Positions 1 through 8,684 of a stretch of 39,170 nucleotides of DNA are shown here, piece by piece. The translations under genes and the position numbers were made by a program. Source of the DNA: Actinomadura harenae. Lineage in GTDB: Bacteria > Actinomycetota > Actinomycetes > Streptosporangiales > Streptosporangiaceae. The stretch lies in NCBI RefSeq assembly GCF_003696215.1, contig NZ_RFFG01000077.1:1-39170 (forward strand), given 5' to 3'. The notes beneath the pieces were generated by a model, which worked only from the letters and a program-made list of their open reading frames with translations, had not been told where the DNA came from and ran no database searches. Each line of letters begins with the position of its first letter. Within the stretch, counting starts at the first letter, position 1.

Positions 1-45
1 GGGCGGGTGGGCGGGGGGGGGGGGTGGCGGGGGCCGCGCGGGGGG

Positions 46-67
46 CCGGGGGCCGTCAAGGCCCCGG
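46..67 (-). terminator. weak hairpin after the S9 peptidase
   Basis: A short GC hairpin (six pairs GGGGCC/GGCCCC-like around GTCAA, with a possible bulged extension) lies just past the peptidase stop. It has no T-run on the minus strand. Positions 1-45 are an extreme G-tract with no gene. Confidence 0.25.
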
Positions 68-85
68 GCGCACGGCTCGCGGGTC

Positions 86-2197
86 TTAGGCGAGGGACTT
101 CTTGAGCCAGTCGACCTGGAGGTGGAGGAGGTTCTCGGCGACGATCTCCTGCGGGGTCATGTGGGTGACGCCCGACAGGGGGAGGACGGTGTGGGGGCGT
201 CCCGCGGCGAGGAGGGCCGAGGAGAGGCGCAGGGTGTGCGCGGCCACCACGTTGTCGTCCGCCAGGCCGTGGATGAGGAGCAGGGGACGGGTGAGCTTGT
301 CGGCCAGCTCGATGAGGGAGTTGGCGGCGTAGGTCTCCGGCTCCTCCTCGGGGAGGCCGAGGTAGCGCTCGGTGTAGTGGGTGTCGTAAAGCGTCCAGTC
401 GGTGACCGGGGCGCCCGCGACGGCGGCGTGGAAGACGTCCGGGCGGGCCAAGACGCCGAGGGCGGCGAGCCAGCCGCCGAAGGACCAGCCGCGGACGGCG
501 ACCCGGTCGAGGTCGATCGCGGCCGGGTGGCGGCGGGCGGCCTCCTCCAGGGCGGCGATCTGGTCCTCCAGGACGGGCGTGACGAAGTCGCCGCGGACGG
601 CGCGCTCCCAGGCGACGCCGCGTCCCGGGGTGCCCCGGCCGTCGGCGACGATCACCGCGAAGCCCTGGTCGGCGAGCCACTGCGACTCGCAGTAGGCGCG
701 CTGGACGGCCATGACGCGCTGGGCGTGCGGGCCGCCGTAGGGGTCCATCAGGACGGGCAGGCGGCCCTGGTCCGGCGTCCAGCCGGTGGGCAGCAGGACG
801 GCCGTGCGGACCTCGCGGGGCCCGGCGTGCAGCAGCTCGACGCGCGGCGTGATGACCGGGGTCTCGGCGCGGGACTCGACGGGGAACGTGCCGTGCGGGC
901 CGCGCACCTCGGTGACGGTGCCGAGGACGTCCAGCCGCGACCCGGTGATCACGGTGAGGTCGCCCGAGGCGACCGCCGAGTACACGCCCTGACCGGACGT
1001 GAGTTGCGTCACGGCACCATCGGCGTACCGGTGGACGTGGACCTCGGTCGGCTCGGTGGACGCCGTGAACAGCACCGAGCCGCCCTCGACGCCGAGGACG
1101 GCGCGGACCTGGAGGCCGGGCGGGGTCACGGCCTCGCCGCCGACGGTCAGGCGGCGGGTGCCGGTCAGGTCGGGGGACGCGACGCCGGGCGCGGTGGCCT
1201 GGTGGTCCTCGACCGTCCAGACCAGGTCGCCGGCGCCGGTGCGGGCCGGGACGCCGGGGACGATCTCGGTCCAGACCGGGTCGTGGCCGGTGTGCAGCAG
1301 GGTGGTCTCGCCGTTCAGCGGGTCGACCGTGAGGACGCGCTGGGCGCGCTGGTCGCGGGTCTGGACGACGATGATCGGGCCGCGCGCGTCCCAGCCGGCG
1401 GTGGTCAGGTACGGGTACTGGCCGCGGTCCCAGGAGACCGAGACGCGGCCGCCGTCGTCCTTCAGCAGGACGAGCGAGACGATCGCGTTGGGCGTCCCGG
1501 CGGAGGGGTAGGCGATCTCGGTGGCGGGGCTCTCGGGGTTGGCCGGGTCGGCGATCGTCCAGCGCTGGACGGGGGTCTCGTCCACCCGCGCGGCGAGCAC
1601 GGTCGAGCCGTCCGGGGACCACCAGTGGCCGCGCATGCGCTGCATCTCCTCGGCGGCGATGAACTCCGCCAGGCCGTAGGAGATCTGGTCGCTCTCGGGG
1701 GTGACCAGGGAGCGGTCGTCCGAGCCGTCGGTGCCGATCACGCGGACGGTGCGGCCCGAGATGTAGGCGACCCGGCGTCCGGCCGGGTCGAGGCGCGGGT
1801 CGAACACCGGGGTCTCGGCGGGGAGCTCCCGGGTCTCGCCGGACGCCAGGTCGGTGAGGAACAGCTGCCCGCCGAGCGAGAACACCGCCTGCCGGACGGC
1901 CGCGTCGGTCGCGAAGCCGACGATGCCGCCCGCGCCCTCACGGGCCCGCTCGCGGCGGGCGCGCTCCTCGGCGGGGAGGTTCTGCTCACCCGCGACGGCG
2001 AGGGAGGCCGGGTCTGCGACGAGCGTCTCAGCGCCGGTGGCCGGGTCCAGCGTCCAGAGGCAGGTCACAGGGTCGTTGCCCGCCTTGGTGCGCAGGAAAG
2101 CCACCCGGGACCCGTCGGGCGCGATCTGGAAGGCGCGCGGGACGCCGAGGGTGAACCGGCGGGTGCGGGCGGTCTGCCGCGGATAGCTGATGCTCAT
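86..2197 (-). CDS. S9 family prolyl oligopeptidase / dipeptidyl-peptidase IV-like
   Basis: A 703-residue serine peptidase with an N-terminal beta-propeller (DPP IV N-like, roughly residues 30-440) and a C-terminal alpha/beta-hydrolase domain (about 450-700). The catalytic triad can be read directly: Ser572 in GWSFGGW, Asp647 in HGLADDNV and His679 in GVTHMT. The propeller carries the EFIAAEEMQRMRGHWWSPDG segment; its EE pair matches the Glu residues that hold the substrate amino terminus in DPP IV enzymes. It probably removes N-terminal dipeptides from peptides. No signal peptide is visible, so it is likely cytoplasmic. The ATG at 2197 is divergent from the kinase gene, with 189 bases between them. 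Family confidence is high; exact specificity is inferred. Confidence 0.93.
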   Translation of the reverse strand: MSISYPRQTARTRRFTLGVPRAFQIAPDGSRVAFLRTKAGNDPVTCLWTLDPATGAETLVADPASLAVAGEQNLPAEERARRERAREGAGGIVGFATDAAVRQAVFSLGGQLFLTDLASGETRELPAETPVFDPRLDPAGRRVAYISGRTVRVIGTDGSDDRSLVTPESDQISYGLAEFIAAEEMQRMRGHWWSPDGSTVLAARVDETPVQRWTIADPANPESPATEIAYPSAGTPNAIVSLVLLKDDGGRVSVSWDRGQYPYLTTAGWDARGPIIVVQTRDQRAQRVLTVDPLNGETTLLHTGHDPVWTEIVPGVPARTGAGDLVWTVEDHQATAPGVASPDLTGTRRLTVGGEAVTPPGLQVRAVLGVEGGSVLFTASTEPTEVHVHRYADGAVTQLTSGQGVYSAVASGDLTVITGSRLDVLGTVTEVRGPHGTFPVESRAETPVITPRVELLHAGPREVRTAVLLPTGWTPDQGRLPVLMDPYGGPHAQRVMAVQRAYCESQWLADQGFAVIVADGRGTPGRGVAWERAVRGDFVTPVLEDQIAALEEAARRHPAAIDLDRVAVRGWSFGGWLAALGVLARPDVFHAAVAGAPVTDWTLYDTHYTERYLGLPEEEPETYAANSLIELADKLTRPLLLIHGLADDNVVAAHTLRLSSALLAAGRPHTVLPLSGVTHMTPQEIVAENLLHLQVDWLKKSLA

Positions 2198-2386
2198 GGT
2201 GCGAGTCTGCCAGCCGTCTCGGACCGATCCGCGCGGGAGCCCGGCGCCACGCTGCTTTGGGGCGTTTCAATGGGTATGGTCCCGCAAGGTGAACGCGCGG
2301 TGGGCGCGTGCGTGCTCGCGTAAGCTCGTAGCCCGCCCGCCCAGCCCCGCAGCGTCGCCAGTGCCGCCCGCTTAAGGAGTTGTTCC

Positions 2387-4006
2387 ATGTCGGACTTGCA
2401 GCCGGGAGACCCCCGGCGGCTTGGGTCCTACGACCTGACCGAACGTCTTGGAGAGGGCGGTCAGGGCGTCGTCTACCTGGGCGTGGACCCGACCGGGTCG
2501 AAGGCGGCGATCAAGCTCCTCCGCGCCGACCTCGCCGCCGACGACATGGCGCGCCACCGGTTCGTCCGCGAGTCGCAGGCGGCCATGCAGGTCGCCCGGT
2601 TCTGCACCGCGCAGGTGCTGGAGGCCGACGTCGCGGGCGACCAGCCGTGGATCGCCAGCGAGTACGTGCCCGGCCCGTCGCTGTACAAGCAGATCACCGA
2701 GCAGGGGCCGATCACCGGCGCGGGGCTGGAGCGCCTCGCGATCGGCACCGCGACCGCGCTGGTGGCGATCCACCAGGCGGGCATCGTGCACCGCGACTTC
2801 AAGCCGCACAACGTGATCATGGCCCCGGACGGGCCGCGCGTGATCGACTTCGGCATCGCGCGGGCCCTGGACGCGGGCCAGACCAACGCCACCAAGGCGA
2901 TCGGCACCCCGTCCTACATGGCCCCCGAGCAGGTCGCTGGGCAGCGCCTCACCGAGGCCGTGGACGTCTGGGCCTGGGGCTCGACGATGGTGTACGCCGC
3001 GACGGGCCGTCCGCCGTTCGGCGACGACACCGTGGTCGCGGTGATCAACCGGGTGATGAACGAGCCGCCCTCGCTGGACGGCCTGCCGCCCGAGATGTAC
3101 GACCTGATCGCCGCCTGCCTGGTCAAGGACCCGGCGCGGCGGCCGACAGCGCAGCAGCTGATGATGGCGCTGATCGGCAGCGGCGGCCCCGGCGGCACCG
3201 GCGGGGGCCCCGGCGTCGTGCCGGGCGCGACCGCGCTGGACGACCCGGCGCAGGCGACCGCGCTGCTGGCCGGGGGAGCGGCCGCCGCGGCGGGCGGCGC
3301 GGCCTCGACCCGGATGGCCCCGGCCGGCTCCTACGACCAGGGCTACGGCCAGCAGGCTTACGGCCAGGGCGGCGCCACCCAGGGCATGGGCGGCGGCGGG
3401 GCGACCCTGCCGCCGGTCGCCGGCTACGAGGACGCCTACCGCGGCGGTGGCGGCGGACGCCCGTCCCGGCGCGACTGGGAGCCGGAGCGGAAGTCCCGGG
3501 GGCCGGTGATCGCGGCGGTCGTCGCGATCGCGGTGCTGGCGATCGTGATCGGCGTCGCCGTGGCCAGCTCGGGCGGCGGCAAGAAGGGCGGCGACACGCC
3601 GGCCAGCGACCAGACGACCTCGCAGTCCGAGAACCCGACCGACACCGAGTCGCCGTCGAACACCGACTCCAACTCCCCGGAGCCGACGCACACCCGGACG
3701 CACCGTCCGACGCGCACGACGCAGCCGACCACCCCGCCGGACACTTCGACCGGGCCGCCGACCCACACGCCCGGCGGTGGCAACGGCAATGGCGGCGGTA
3801 ACGGCAACGGCAACGGCGGCGGTGGCCACACGACGCCGCCTCCGGGTGGCGGAGGAGGCGGAACCGGTGGCGGCACGGGCGGCGGCACCGGCGGCGGTAC
3901 CGGTGGCGGCACGGGCGGCGGCACCGGCGGTGGGACCGGCGGCGGCGGCACGGGCGGTGGCGGCACGGACGGCGCCGCGGGCGGCCTCACCACCGGCACC
4001 AACTGA
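2387..4006 (+). CDS. membrane serine/threonine protein kinase with Gly-rich external tail
   Basis: A 539-residue Hanks-type kinase. The kinase domain (about 15-265) has the Gly loop GEGGQG at 22-27, Lys43 in AIKLL, catalytic HRDFKPHN at 135-142 (Asp137), DFG at 154-156 and APE at 179-181, so it should be active. A Gly/Ala/Tyr-rich juxtamembrane linker leads to one membrane span (about 372-394). The outside part is Ser/Thr/Pro-rich (about 400-465), then Gly-rich and finally GGGT repeats; no PASTA or other sensor fold is seen. The ATG is preceded by AAGGAG at 2374-2379. It probably phosphorylates proteins in response to envelope cues; the ligand is unknown. Its gene ends inside a tandem repeat and is followed by a strong terminator. 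Confidence 0.93.
   Translation: MSDLQPGDPRRLGSYDLTERLGEGGQGVVYLGVDPTGSKAAIKLLRADLAADDMARHRFVRESQAAMQVARFCTAQVLEADVAGDQPWIASEYVPGPSLYKQITEQGPITGAGLERLAIGTATALVAIHQAGIVHRDFKPHNVIMAPDGPRVIDFGIARALDAGQTNATKAIGTPSYMAPEQVAGQRLTEAVDVWAWGSTMVYAATGRPPFGDDTVVAVINRVMNEPPSLDGLPPEMYDLIAACLVKDPARRPTAQQLMMALIGSGGPGGTGGGPGVVPGATALDDPAQATALLAGGAAAAAGGAASTRMAPAGSYDQGYGQQAYGQGGATQGMGGGGATLPPVAGYEDAYRGGGGGRPSRRDWEPERKSRGPVIAAVVAIAVLAIVIGVAVASSGGGKKGGDTPASDQTTSQSENPTDTESPSNTDSNSPEPTHTRTHRPTRTTQPTTPPDTSTGPPTHTPGGGNGNGGGNGNGNGGGGHTTPPPGGGGGGTGGGTGGGTGGGTGGGTGGGTGGGTGGGGTGGGGTDGAAGGLTTGTN
3850..3966 (+). repeat. in-frame GGC/ACC repeat coding GGGT units
   Basis: Near-perfect 12-base units (GGCGGCACCGGC-like) encode successive GGGT blocks at the C-terminus of the kinase. 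Such tracts are prone to slippage in three-base steps, so tail length may vary between strains (inference). Confidence 0.7.
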
Positions 4007-4062
4007 CCGGCACCAACTGACCGGCACCAACCGAACAGCACCAACCGAACAGCACTGACCAG
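3993..4062 (+). repeat. 14-bp tandem repeat spanning the kinase stop codon
   Basis: Five consecutive 14-base units begin inside the last kinase codons: 3993-4006 and 4007-4020 are identical (CCGGCACCAACTGA), 4021-4034 and 4035-4048 differ at one to three bases, and 4049-4062 is degenerate. The first unit contains the real TGA stop and the second repeats it. Confidence 0.8.
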
Positions 4063-4122
4063 CACCGACCGGCCCGCGCCACCCGATCCACGGCGCGGGG
4101 CCACCGGCGGGCTCCGCACGAC

Positions 4123-4167
4123 CACGCTCCGGACGTGACGACGGTCACGTCCGGAGCGTGACGTTTT
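4123..4167 (+). terminator. strong intrinsic terminator after the kinase gene
   Basis: A perfect 17-bp stem (4123-4139 pairs with 4144-4160) closes a GACG loop and is followed by ACGTTTT. It ends kinase transcription 63 bases before the deacetylase start. Confidence 0.85.
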
Positions 4168-4230
4168 CCGCACCCGCCCGGGACGGGTGACAGCCGAGAC
4201 CGGTCCCGCGCGTTAGTAGGCTCACTGGTC

Positions 4231-5121
4231 ATGAAGGAGCCGCGCATCCTGTTCGTGCACGCCCACCCCGATGACGAGTCCATCGGGACCGGGGCGACCA
4301 TGGCCAAGTACGCGGCCGAGGGCGCCCACGTCACGCTCGTCACCTGCACGCTGGGCGAGGAGGGCGAGGTCATCCCGGACGACCTGCGCCACCTGGCCGC
4401 CGACAAGGAGGACCGGCTCGGCGCGTTCCGGATCGGCGAGCTCGACGCGGCCTGCGCGGCGCTCGGCGTCGCCGACCACCGGTTCCTCGGCGGCCCGGGA
4501 CGCTGGCGCGACTCGGGCATGATGGGCGCCCCCACCAACGACGATCCGCGATGTTTCTGGCGCGCGGACCTGGACGAGGCCGCCGGGGCGCTCGCCGAGA
4601 TCGTCCGGGAGGTCCGGCCGCAGGTGGTCGTCAGCTACGACGACCGCGGCAACTACGGGCATCCCGACCACATCCAGGCGCACCGCGTCACCCGCCGGGC
4701 GTTCGAGCTGGCCGCCGACCCGTCCTTCACGGGCGGGGGACGGGAGCCGTGGCGGGGCGCGAAGCTGTACGCGTACGCGACGCCCCGCACCGTCCTCGTC
4801 CGGGCGATCGCGGTGATGCGGGAGGCGCGGCTGCCGTTCCCGCGCGTCGCGACGGTGGACGAGCTGGGCTCCGGCGTCCCGGACGACCTGATCACCACGG
4901 TCGTGGACGCCCGCCCGTACCTGCCCGCCAAGCTCGACGCGCTGCGCGCGCACCGCACCCAGATCACCGTCGCGCCCCCCGAGACCGGGCCGTTCTTCGC
5001 GCTGTCGAACAACCTCGGCCAGCAGGCGTTCGGCACCGAGTACTACGTCCTGCTGGACGGCGAGCGCGGCCCGGCCGCCGCGGGCGGGCGCGAGACCGAC
5101 CTGTTCGCCGGTCTCTCCTGA
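4231..5121 (+). CDS. mshB: PIG-L/LmbE deacetylase, probable MshB of mycothiol synthesis
   Basis: A 296-residue zinc deacetylase expected to remove the acetyl group from GlcNAc-inositol in mycothiol synthesis. The signature HAHPDDE is at residues 10-16, and YGHPDHIQAH at about 142-151 gives the third ligand. By comparison with MshB the zinc ligands would be His12, Asp15 and His147, with Asp14 as base. Its length matches MshB (about 300 residues) better than the shorter LmbE-like amide hydrolases, although Mca (mycothiol S-conjugate amidase) belongs to the same superfamily. No good Shine-Dalgarno precedes the ATG, so the transcript may be leaderless or start very close. It heads a likely three-gene run. 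Confidence 0.85.
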   Translation: MKEPRILFVHAHPDDESIGTGATMAKYAAEGAHVTLVTCTLGEEGEVIPDDLRHLAADKEDRLGAFRIGELDAACAALGVADHRFLGGPGRWRDSGMMGAPTNDDPRCFWRADLDEAAGALAEIVREVRPQVVVSYDDRGNYGHPDHIQAHRVTRRAFELAADPSFTGGGREPWRGAKLYAYATPRTVLVRAIAVMREARLPFPRVATVDELGSGVPDDLITTVVDARPYLPAKLDALRAHRTQITVAPPETGPFFALSNNLGQQAFGTEYYVLLDGERGPAAAGGRETDLFAGLS

Positions 5122-5146
5122 CCGCCACCCTGGCTAGGCTGTCGCC

Positions 5147-5725
5147 GTGAACGAGGACCACGCCGAGGATCACGCCGAAGGTCACACCGGGGACCACTCC
5201 AAGGACGAGCCAAGGGCGGACCGGCCCGCTGACACCACACCCGCCTCCGCACCGTCCGCCTCCGCACCGTCCGCCTCCGCGCCGACCGCCTCTGCGCCGG
5301 CTGCCGAGTCCGGTCTGTCGGCCGTGGTCTCCGGGGCGGCGTACATGGTGCTGGCGCTGCTCGGGTTCGCCTACGGGCTGTTCGGCGCGTTCCACCAGAA
5401 CTGGACGGTCGGCTCGTGGCCGCTGCCCGCGGTCGGCCTGTGCGTGGTGCTGTTCGCGCTCGTCTTCGGCGCCGGGTTCGGCATGGGGACGAAACTGGGC
5501 GCCGTGGCCCCGGCGACGACCTGGATGGTCGTGACGTTCGTCATGTCGACCAAGCAGTCCGAGGGCGACCTGGTCATCCCCGGGACGACCCCCGGCTACG
5601 TCTACCTCATCGGCGGGATGGTCGCCGCGCTGATCGCGATCGCGGTCGTCCCGACCCGCCGCGCCTCGGGAGAGTGGCTCACCGGACAGTGGCTGACCGG
5701 AGGCGGTGGCGATACCCGCGGGTAG
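5147..5725 (+). CDS. small membrane protein, DUF6113-like
   Basis: A 192-residue protein. An acidic/His-rich N-terminus (NEDHAEDHAEGHTGDH) is followed by Ala/Ser/Pro repeats (about 30-53, from a 15-base DNA repeat around 5242-5300), then four predicted membrane spans near 59-81, 94-115, 118-135 and 150-169. I recall small membrane proteins of this type (DUF6113) next to mshB in other actinomycetes; this is from memory and not checked. Start is GTG 25 bases after mshB, suggesting one transcript. Function is unknown. The His-rich N-terminus could bind metal, which would suit a partner of a zinc enzyme, but that is only a guess. Confidence 0.75.
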   Translation: MNEDHAEDHAEGHTGDHSKDEPRADRPADTTPASAPSASAPSASAPTASAPAAESGLSAVVSGAAYMVLALLGFAYGLFGAFHQNWTVGSWPLPAVGLCVVLFALVFGAGFGMGTKLGAVAPATTWMVVTFVMSTKQSEGDLVIPGTTPGYVYLIGGMVAALIAIAVVPTRRASGEWLTGQWLTGGGGDTRG

Positions 5726-5738
5726 TGTGAGGGGCGTT

Positions 5739-6272
5739 GTGAGCATCGAGCCCCCCTGCCCCGAAGCCCATGCCCTCGGCACCGCGCCCGACCCCCGGCT
5801 GTTCCGCCAGGTCGTCGGGCGGTTCGCCACCGGCGTGGCGGTCGTGACCACCGTCGCCGACGGTGTCGATCACGCGATGACGGTGAACGCCTTCACCTCC
5901 GTGTCCCTCGACCCGCTGCTGGTCATGTTCTGCGCCGACCGGACGGCCCGGTTCCACGACACCGTCCTCACGGCCGGGACGTGGGCGGTCTCGGTGCTGC
6001 CGGACGGCCTGCGCGCCGCGTCGGAGCACCTGGCCACCCGCGGCCGTCCGATCGCCGGGCAGCTGGACGGCTACCGCGTGCACCGCGGCGCCGTGACCGG
6101 CGCGCCCGTCCTGTCCGAGGCGCTCGCGTCCGTGGAGTGCCGCACCCACGCCGTCCACGAGGGCGGCGATCACAGCATCGTGGTCGGCGAGGTCCTGTCC
6201 CTCGACCTGCCGAACCCCGAGGCCGAGCCCCTGATCTTCCACGACGGCCGCTACCGGCGCATCGCCCGCTGA
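5739..6272 (+). CDS. flavin reductase (FMN) family protein
   Basis: A 177-residue FMN-binding split-barrel protein of the flavin reductase-like family. It contains FRQVVGRFATGVAVVTT near the N-terminus and MTVNAFTSVSLDPLLVMFC, the flavin-contacting segment typical of the reductase component of two-component monooxygenases. It probably passes reduced flavin to a partner oxygenase; none is adjacent. I chose the GTG at 5739 because GAGGGG lies five bases upstream. An in-frame GTG at 5706 would overlap the previous gene and lacks an evident ribosome site. It likely belongs to the mshB transcript and ends at a strong bidirectional hairpin. Confidence 0.88.
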   Translation: MSIEPPCPEAHALGTAPDPRLFRQVVGRFATGVAVVTTVADGVDHAMTVNAFTSVSLDPLLVMFCADRTARFHDTVLTAGTWAVSVLPDGLRAASEHLATRGRPIAGQLDGYRVHRGAVTGAPVLSEALASVECRTHAVHEGGDHSIVVGEVLSLDLPNPEAEPLIFHDGRYRRIAR

Positions 6273-6308
6273 CCGAAGCGAGGTGGCCCGACCCGGCGAC
6301 GCCGACGT

Positions 6309-6355
6309 GGAGAAGCCCGGCGCGACTGGACGTCGTGCCGGGCTTCTCCGTGTTT
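6309..6355. terminator. bidirectional terminator between convergent genes
   Basis: A 13-bp perfect stem (6309-6321 with 6337-6349) is extended by five further pairs including one G-T, giving an 18-bp stem with a 5-base loop, followed by GTGTTT. It lies between the convergent flavin reductase and efflux pump genes. Confidence 0.8.
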
Positions 6356-6379
6356 CAGCTGGTCAGCGCCCCCGTGCGG

Positions 6380-7996
6380 TCAGTGCGCGGCGGGGGCCGC
6401 CTCCGGCTGAGGGGTGTCGGACGGCGTGGCCGCGCGGTAGCGCTTGACACCCAGGCAGGCGAGGGCGCCGACCACGACGACGGCCACCGGCAGGATCATC
6501 GTGGGCCGCATCGCGTGGACGAAGCCGTGCTCGAACACCTGGCCCGAGAGGGCCTGGATCTGGTGCGCGACGTCGGCCGGGGTGCCGGCCGGCAGCTTCT
6601 GGCCGCCGCTGTGCTGGGACGCGCCGACCTCCATGCCGCCCTTCGACGCCTTCGAGAAGCCCGCGACGAACTTGTCGTGGTACGGCTGGGGCAGGCCCTG
6701 CGCCCGCGTGACGGCCTCGCGCTTGAGGGACGACGCGAGCTGGTTCTGCAGGATCGCGCCGACCGCCGCCGAGCCGAGCACCGAGCCGATCTGCCGGATC
6801 GTGTTGCTCACGCCGGACGCGGCCCCGGCCAGGCGCGGCGGGACGTTGCGGGTGGCCTCGGTCGCCATCGGCGCGAACACGCCGCCGACGCCGATGCCGC
6901 TGACGATGAGCGGCCCGAGGAAGGCCGTCCAGTCGGTGGCGGTGCCCGCGACGAGGACCATCCAGAGCATGCCGGCGCTGTAGAGCAGCAGGCCGACCAT
7001 GAGGATGAGCCGGCCGCCGATCTTGTCGGTGAGCTTGCCCGCGATCGGCGCGAGGAACATCGACACGACCGAGGAGGGGGCCATGACCAGGCCCGCCTTC
7101 AGCGCGCTGAACCCGAGCACCGACTGGAGGTAGATGTTCATCGGCAGGAACATGCCGACCATGCCGACCGAGACGGCCGCGCCGACGAAGGCGAGGATCG
7201 TGAAGTTGCGGTCGCGGAACAGCCCGAACGGCACCAGCGGCTCGCGCTCCTGCCGGGCCTTCTGCTGGACGAGGAACACCACGAACAGCGCGGCCGCGGC
7301 GCCGATCAGCGCCCAGATCCAGGCGTTCCACTCGTACTTCTGGCCCTCGGTGAGGGCGAAGACCAGGCAGAACAGCGCGACCGTGACGAGCGCGACGCCG
7401 GTGACGTCGAACTTGTGCCGCACGCCCGGGGTGTGGCCGGGCAGGATCGGCACCGCCAGGGCGAGCACGAGGATCCCGATCGGCAGGTTGACGAAGAAGA
7501 TCCAGCGCCAGTCGAAGCTGGTCACCAGCATGCCGCCGATGGTGGGCCCGGCGATCGTGGAGACGCCCGCCACCGCGCCCCACACGCCGAGCGCCGCGCC
7601 GCGCTTCTCCGGCGGGAACGTCGCGATGATGATGGACATGGTCTGCGGCATCAGCAGCGCGGCGCCGAGTCCCTGGACCGCGCGGGCGGCGATCAGCTGG
7701 GTCGGGTCCTGCGCGATGCCGCACGCGAGGCTGGCCAGGGTGAACAGCACGACCCCGGCGATGAACAGGTTCTTCTTGCCCCAGAGGTCGCCGAGCCGGC
7801 CCGCGGTGATGAGCAGGACGGCCAGGACCAGGATGTAGGCGTTGGTGATCCACAGCACCTCGTCGAGCGAGGCGTGCAGTTTGTCGATCATGCTCGGGAT
7901 CGCGACGTTCACGATCGTCAGGTCGAGCAGCGTCATGAAGAACCCGAGGGAGAGCGTCAGCAGCACCGCCCAGGGGTTTCCGCGCCACTTGCTCAT
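6380..7996 (-). CDS. DHA2-family (EmrB/QacA-type) MFS drug efflux transporter
   Basis: A 538-residue major facilitator protein with the 14-span DHA2 layout. Visible signatures are LDLTIVNVAIPSM in span 1 (DHA2 motif D1), ITAGRLGDLWGKK between spans 2 and 3 (motif A), RAVQGLGAALLMP (motif B) and AGPTIGGMLVTSFDWRW (motif C plus the FDWRWIFFVNLPIG stretch). It should export drugs or toxic metabolites by proton antiport. The ATG is preceded by GAGGAGA and overlaps the PadR stop by four bases (ATGA), so the two are translationally coupled. The frame stays open further upstream, but that part lies inside padR and is rejected. Confidence 0.93.
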   Translation of the reverse strand: MSKWRGNPWAVLLTLSLGFFMTLLDLTIVNVAIPSMIDKLHASLDEVLWITNAYILVLAVLLITAGRLGDLWGKKNLFIAGVVLFTLASLACGIAQDPTQLIAARAVQGLGAALLMPQTMSIIIATFPPEKRGAALGVWGAVAGVSTIAGPTIGGMLVTSFDWRWIFFVNLPIGILVLALAVPILPGHTPGVRHKFDVTGVALVTVALFCLVFALTEGQKYEWNAWIWALIGAAAALFVVFLVQQKARQEREPLVPFGLFRDRNFTILAFVGAAVSVGMVGMFLPMNIYLQSVLGFSALKAGLVMAPSSVVSMFLAPIAGKLTDKIGGRLILMVGLLLYSAGMLWMVLVAGTATDWTAFLGPLIVSGIGVGGVFAPMATEATRNVPPRLAGAASGVSNTIRQIGSVLGSAAVGAILQNQLASSLKREAVTRAQGLPQPYHDKFVAGFSKASKGGMEVGASQHSGGQKLPAGTPADVAHQIQALSGQVFEHGFVHAMRPTMILPVAVVVVGALACLGVKRYRAATPSDTPQPEAAPAAH

Positions 7997-8640
7997 GCGT
8001 TCTCCTCTGCGTGCGCCCCGTGGCCGGGCGCGTCTTCGTAGGGGTGCCGTTGGGGGCAGGCCGACTCGGAGTCCCCGTCGTCCTCGAAGGTGAGACGGCC
8101 CGCGTCGAGGTCGTCCACCAGGGACTGGGTGAAGTCGAGTTCGGCCCGTTGCCGCGCGATGCTCAGCTCGAGGTCCAGCAGTTTGAACCGGGCCAGGCCG
8201 CGCTTGCGCAGCGACTCGTAGGACGCCTGGTGTCCGGCGATCAACGCCTCCAGCGTCACCCCGCGGTTGCGCAGGTGCCGGGCGACCTCGTCCACGGGCA
8301 GCAGGTTGACGAACGCGAGCGCCGCGCCGAACAGCGGGAACTCCTCGCCGGGAGCGGCGAGGAGCTCGGCCAGCCGGTCGCAGGCCGCGTCCCGGCCGGA
8401 GGGCGTCACCGCGTACACGGTCCGTTCGGGCCGCCGGCCCTCGCGGTTGGTCTCCACGGGCTCGATCAGGCCGGACGAGGCCAGCCGGTCGACCGTGTGG
8501 TACAGCGACCCGTGCGTCACCTTGACCGCGTGGTCGTAGGCGTGCCAGCGGATGCGCTGCTGCATCTCGTACGGATGCATCGGGCCGTCGCACAGCATGC
8601 GCAGCACGGTCAGCGCCAGGGGGGTCAGGTTTCTGGACAT
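7993..8640 (-). CDS. PadR-family transcriptional regulator of the efflux pump
   Basis: A 215-residue regulator. The N-terminal PadR winged helix (about 3-85) includes LTPLALTVLRMLCDGPMHPYE, HGSLYHTVDRLASSGLIEP and the wing RPERTVYAVTPSGRD. The C-terminal part (about 95-190) is helical and probably dimerising (PadR C-terminal domain, Vir_act_alpha_C-like). It is the first gene of a two-gene operon with the DHA2 pump and very likely represses it, with the pump's substrate or a related compound as inducer (inference from family behaviour). The ATG at 8640 was preferred because it starts just before the winged helix and sits downstream of a good promoter. A longer reading to 8790 would run through the operator. 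Confidence 0.92.
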   Translation of the reverse strand: MSRNLTPLALTVLRMLCDGPMHPYEMQQRIRWHAYDHAVKVTHGSLYHTVDRLASSGLIEPVETNREGRRPERTVYAVTPSGRDAACDRLAELLAAPGEEFPLFGAALAFVNLLPVDEVARHLRNRGVTLEALIAGHQASYESLRKRGLARFKLLDLELSIARQRAELDFTQSLVDDLDAGRLTFEDDGDSESACPQRHPYEDAPGHGAHAEENA

Positions 8641-8660
8641 CAGCCGTCTTTGGTTGACTT

Positions 8661-8684
8661 GGATTAGTCCACTTAGACTAATCC
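8661..8684. promoter_or_regulatory. operator palindrome for the PadR/efflux operon
   Basis: A perfect 9-bp inverted repeat, GGATTAGTC / GACTAATCC, is separated by CACTTA. It lies 21 bases upstream of the padR start and covers the predicted -10 box. It is AT-rich in a GC-rich setting and is the natural candidate for PadR autoregulation. Confidence 0.75.

Noticed and set aside
122..2323. 733-codon open frame on the + strand opposite the S9 peptidase
   Set aside because: It is an antisense shadow caused by GC-rich third positions; the protein is low-complexity Gly/Arg/Asp/Val with no domain, while the minus strand has a full catalytic triad.
7997..8593. N-terminal extension of the DHA2 pump
   Set aside because: The frame is open but lies wholly inside padR; the ATG at 7996 has a strong ribosome site and the usual span 1 follows at once.
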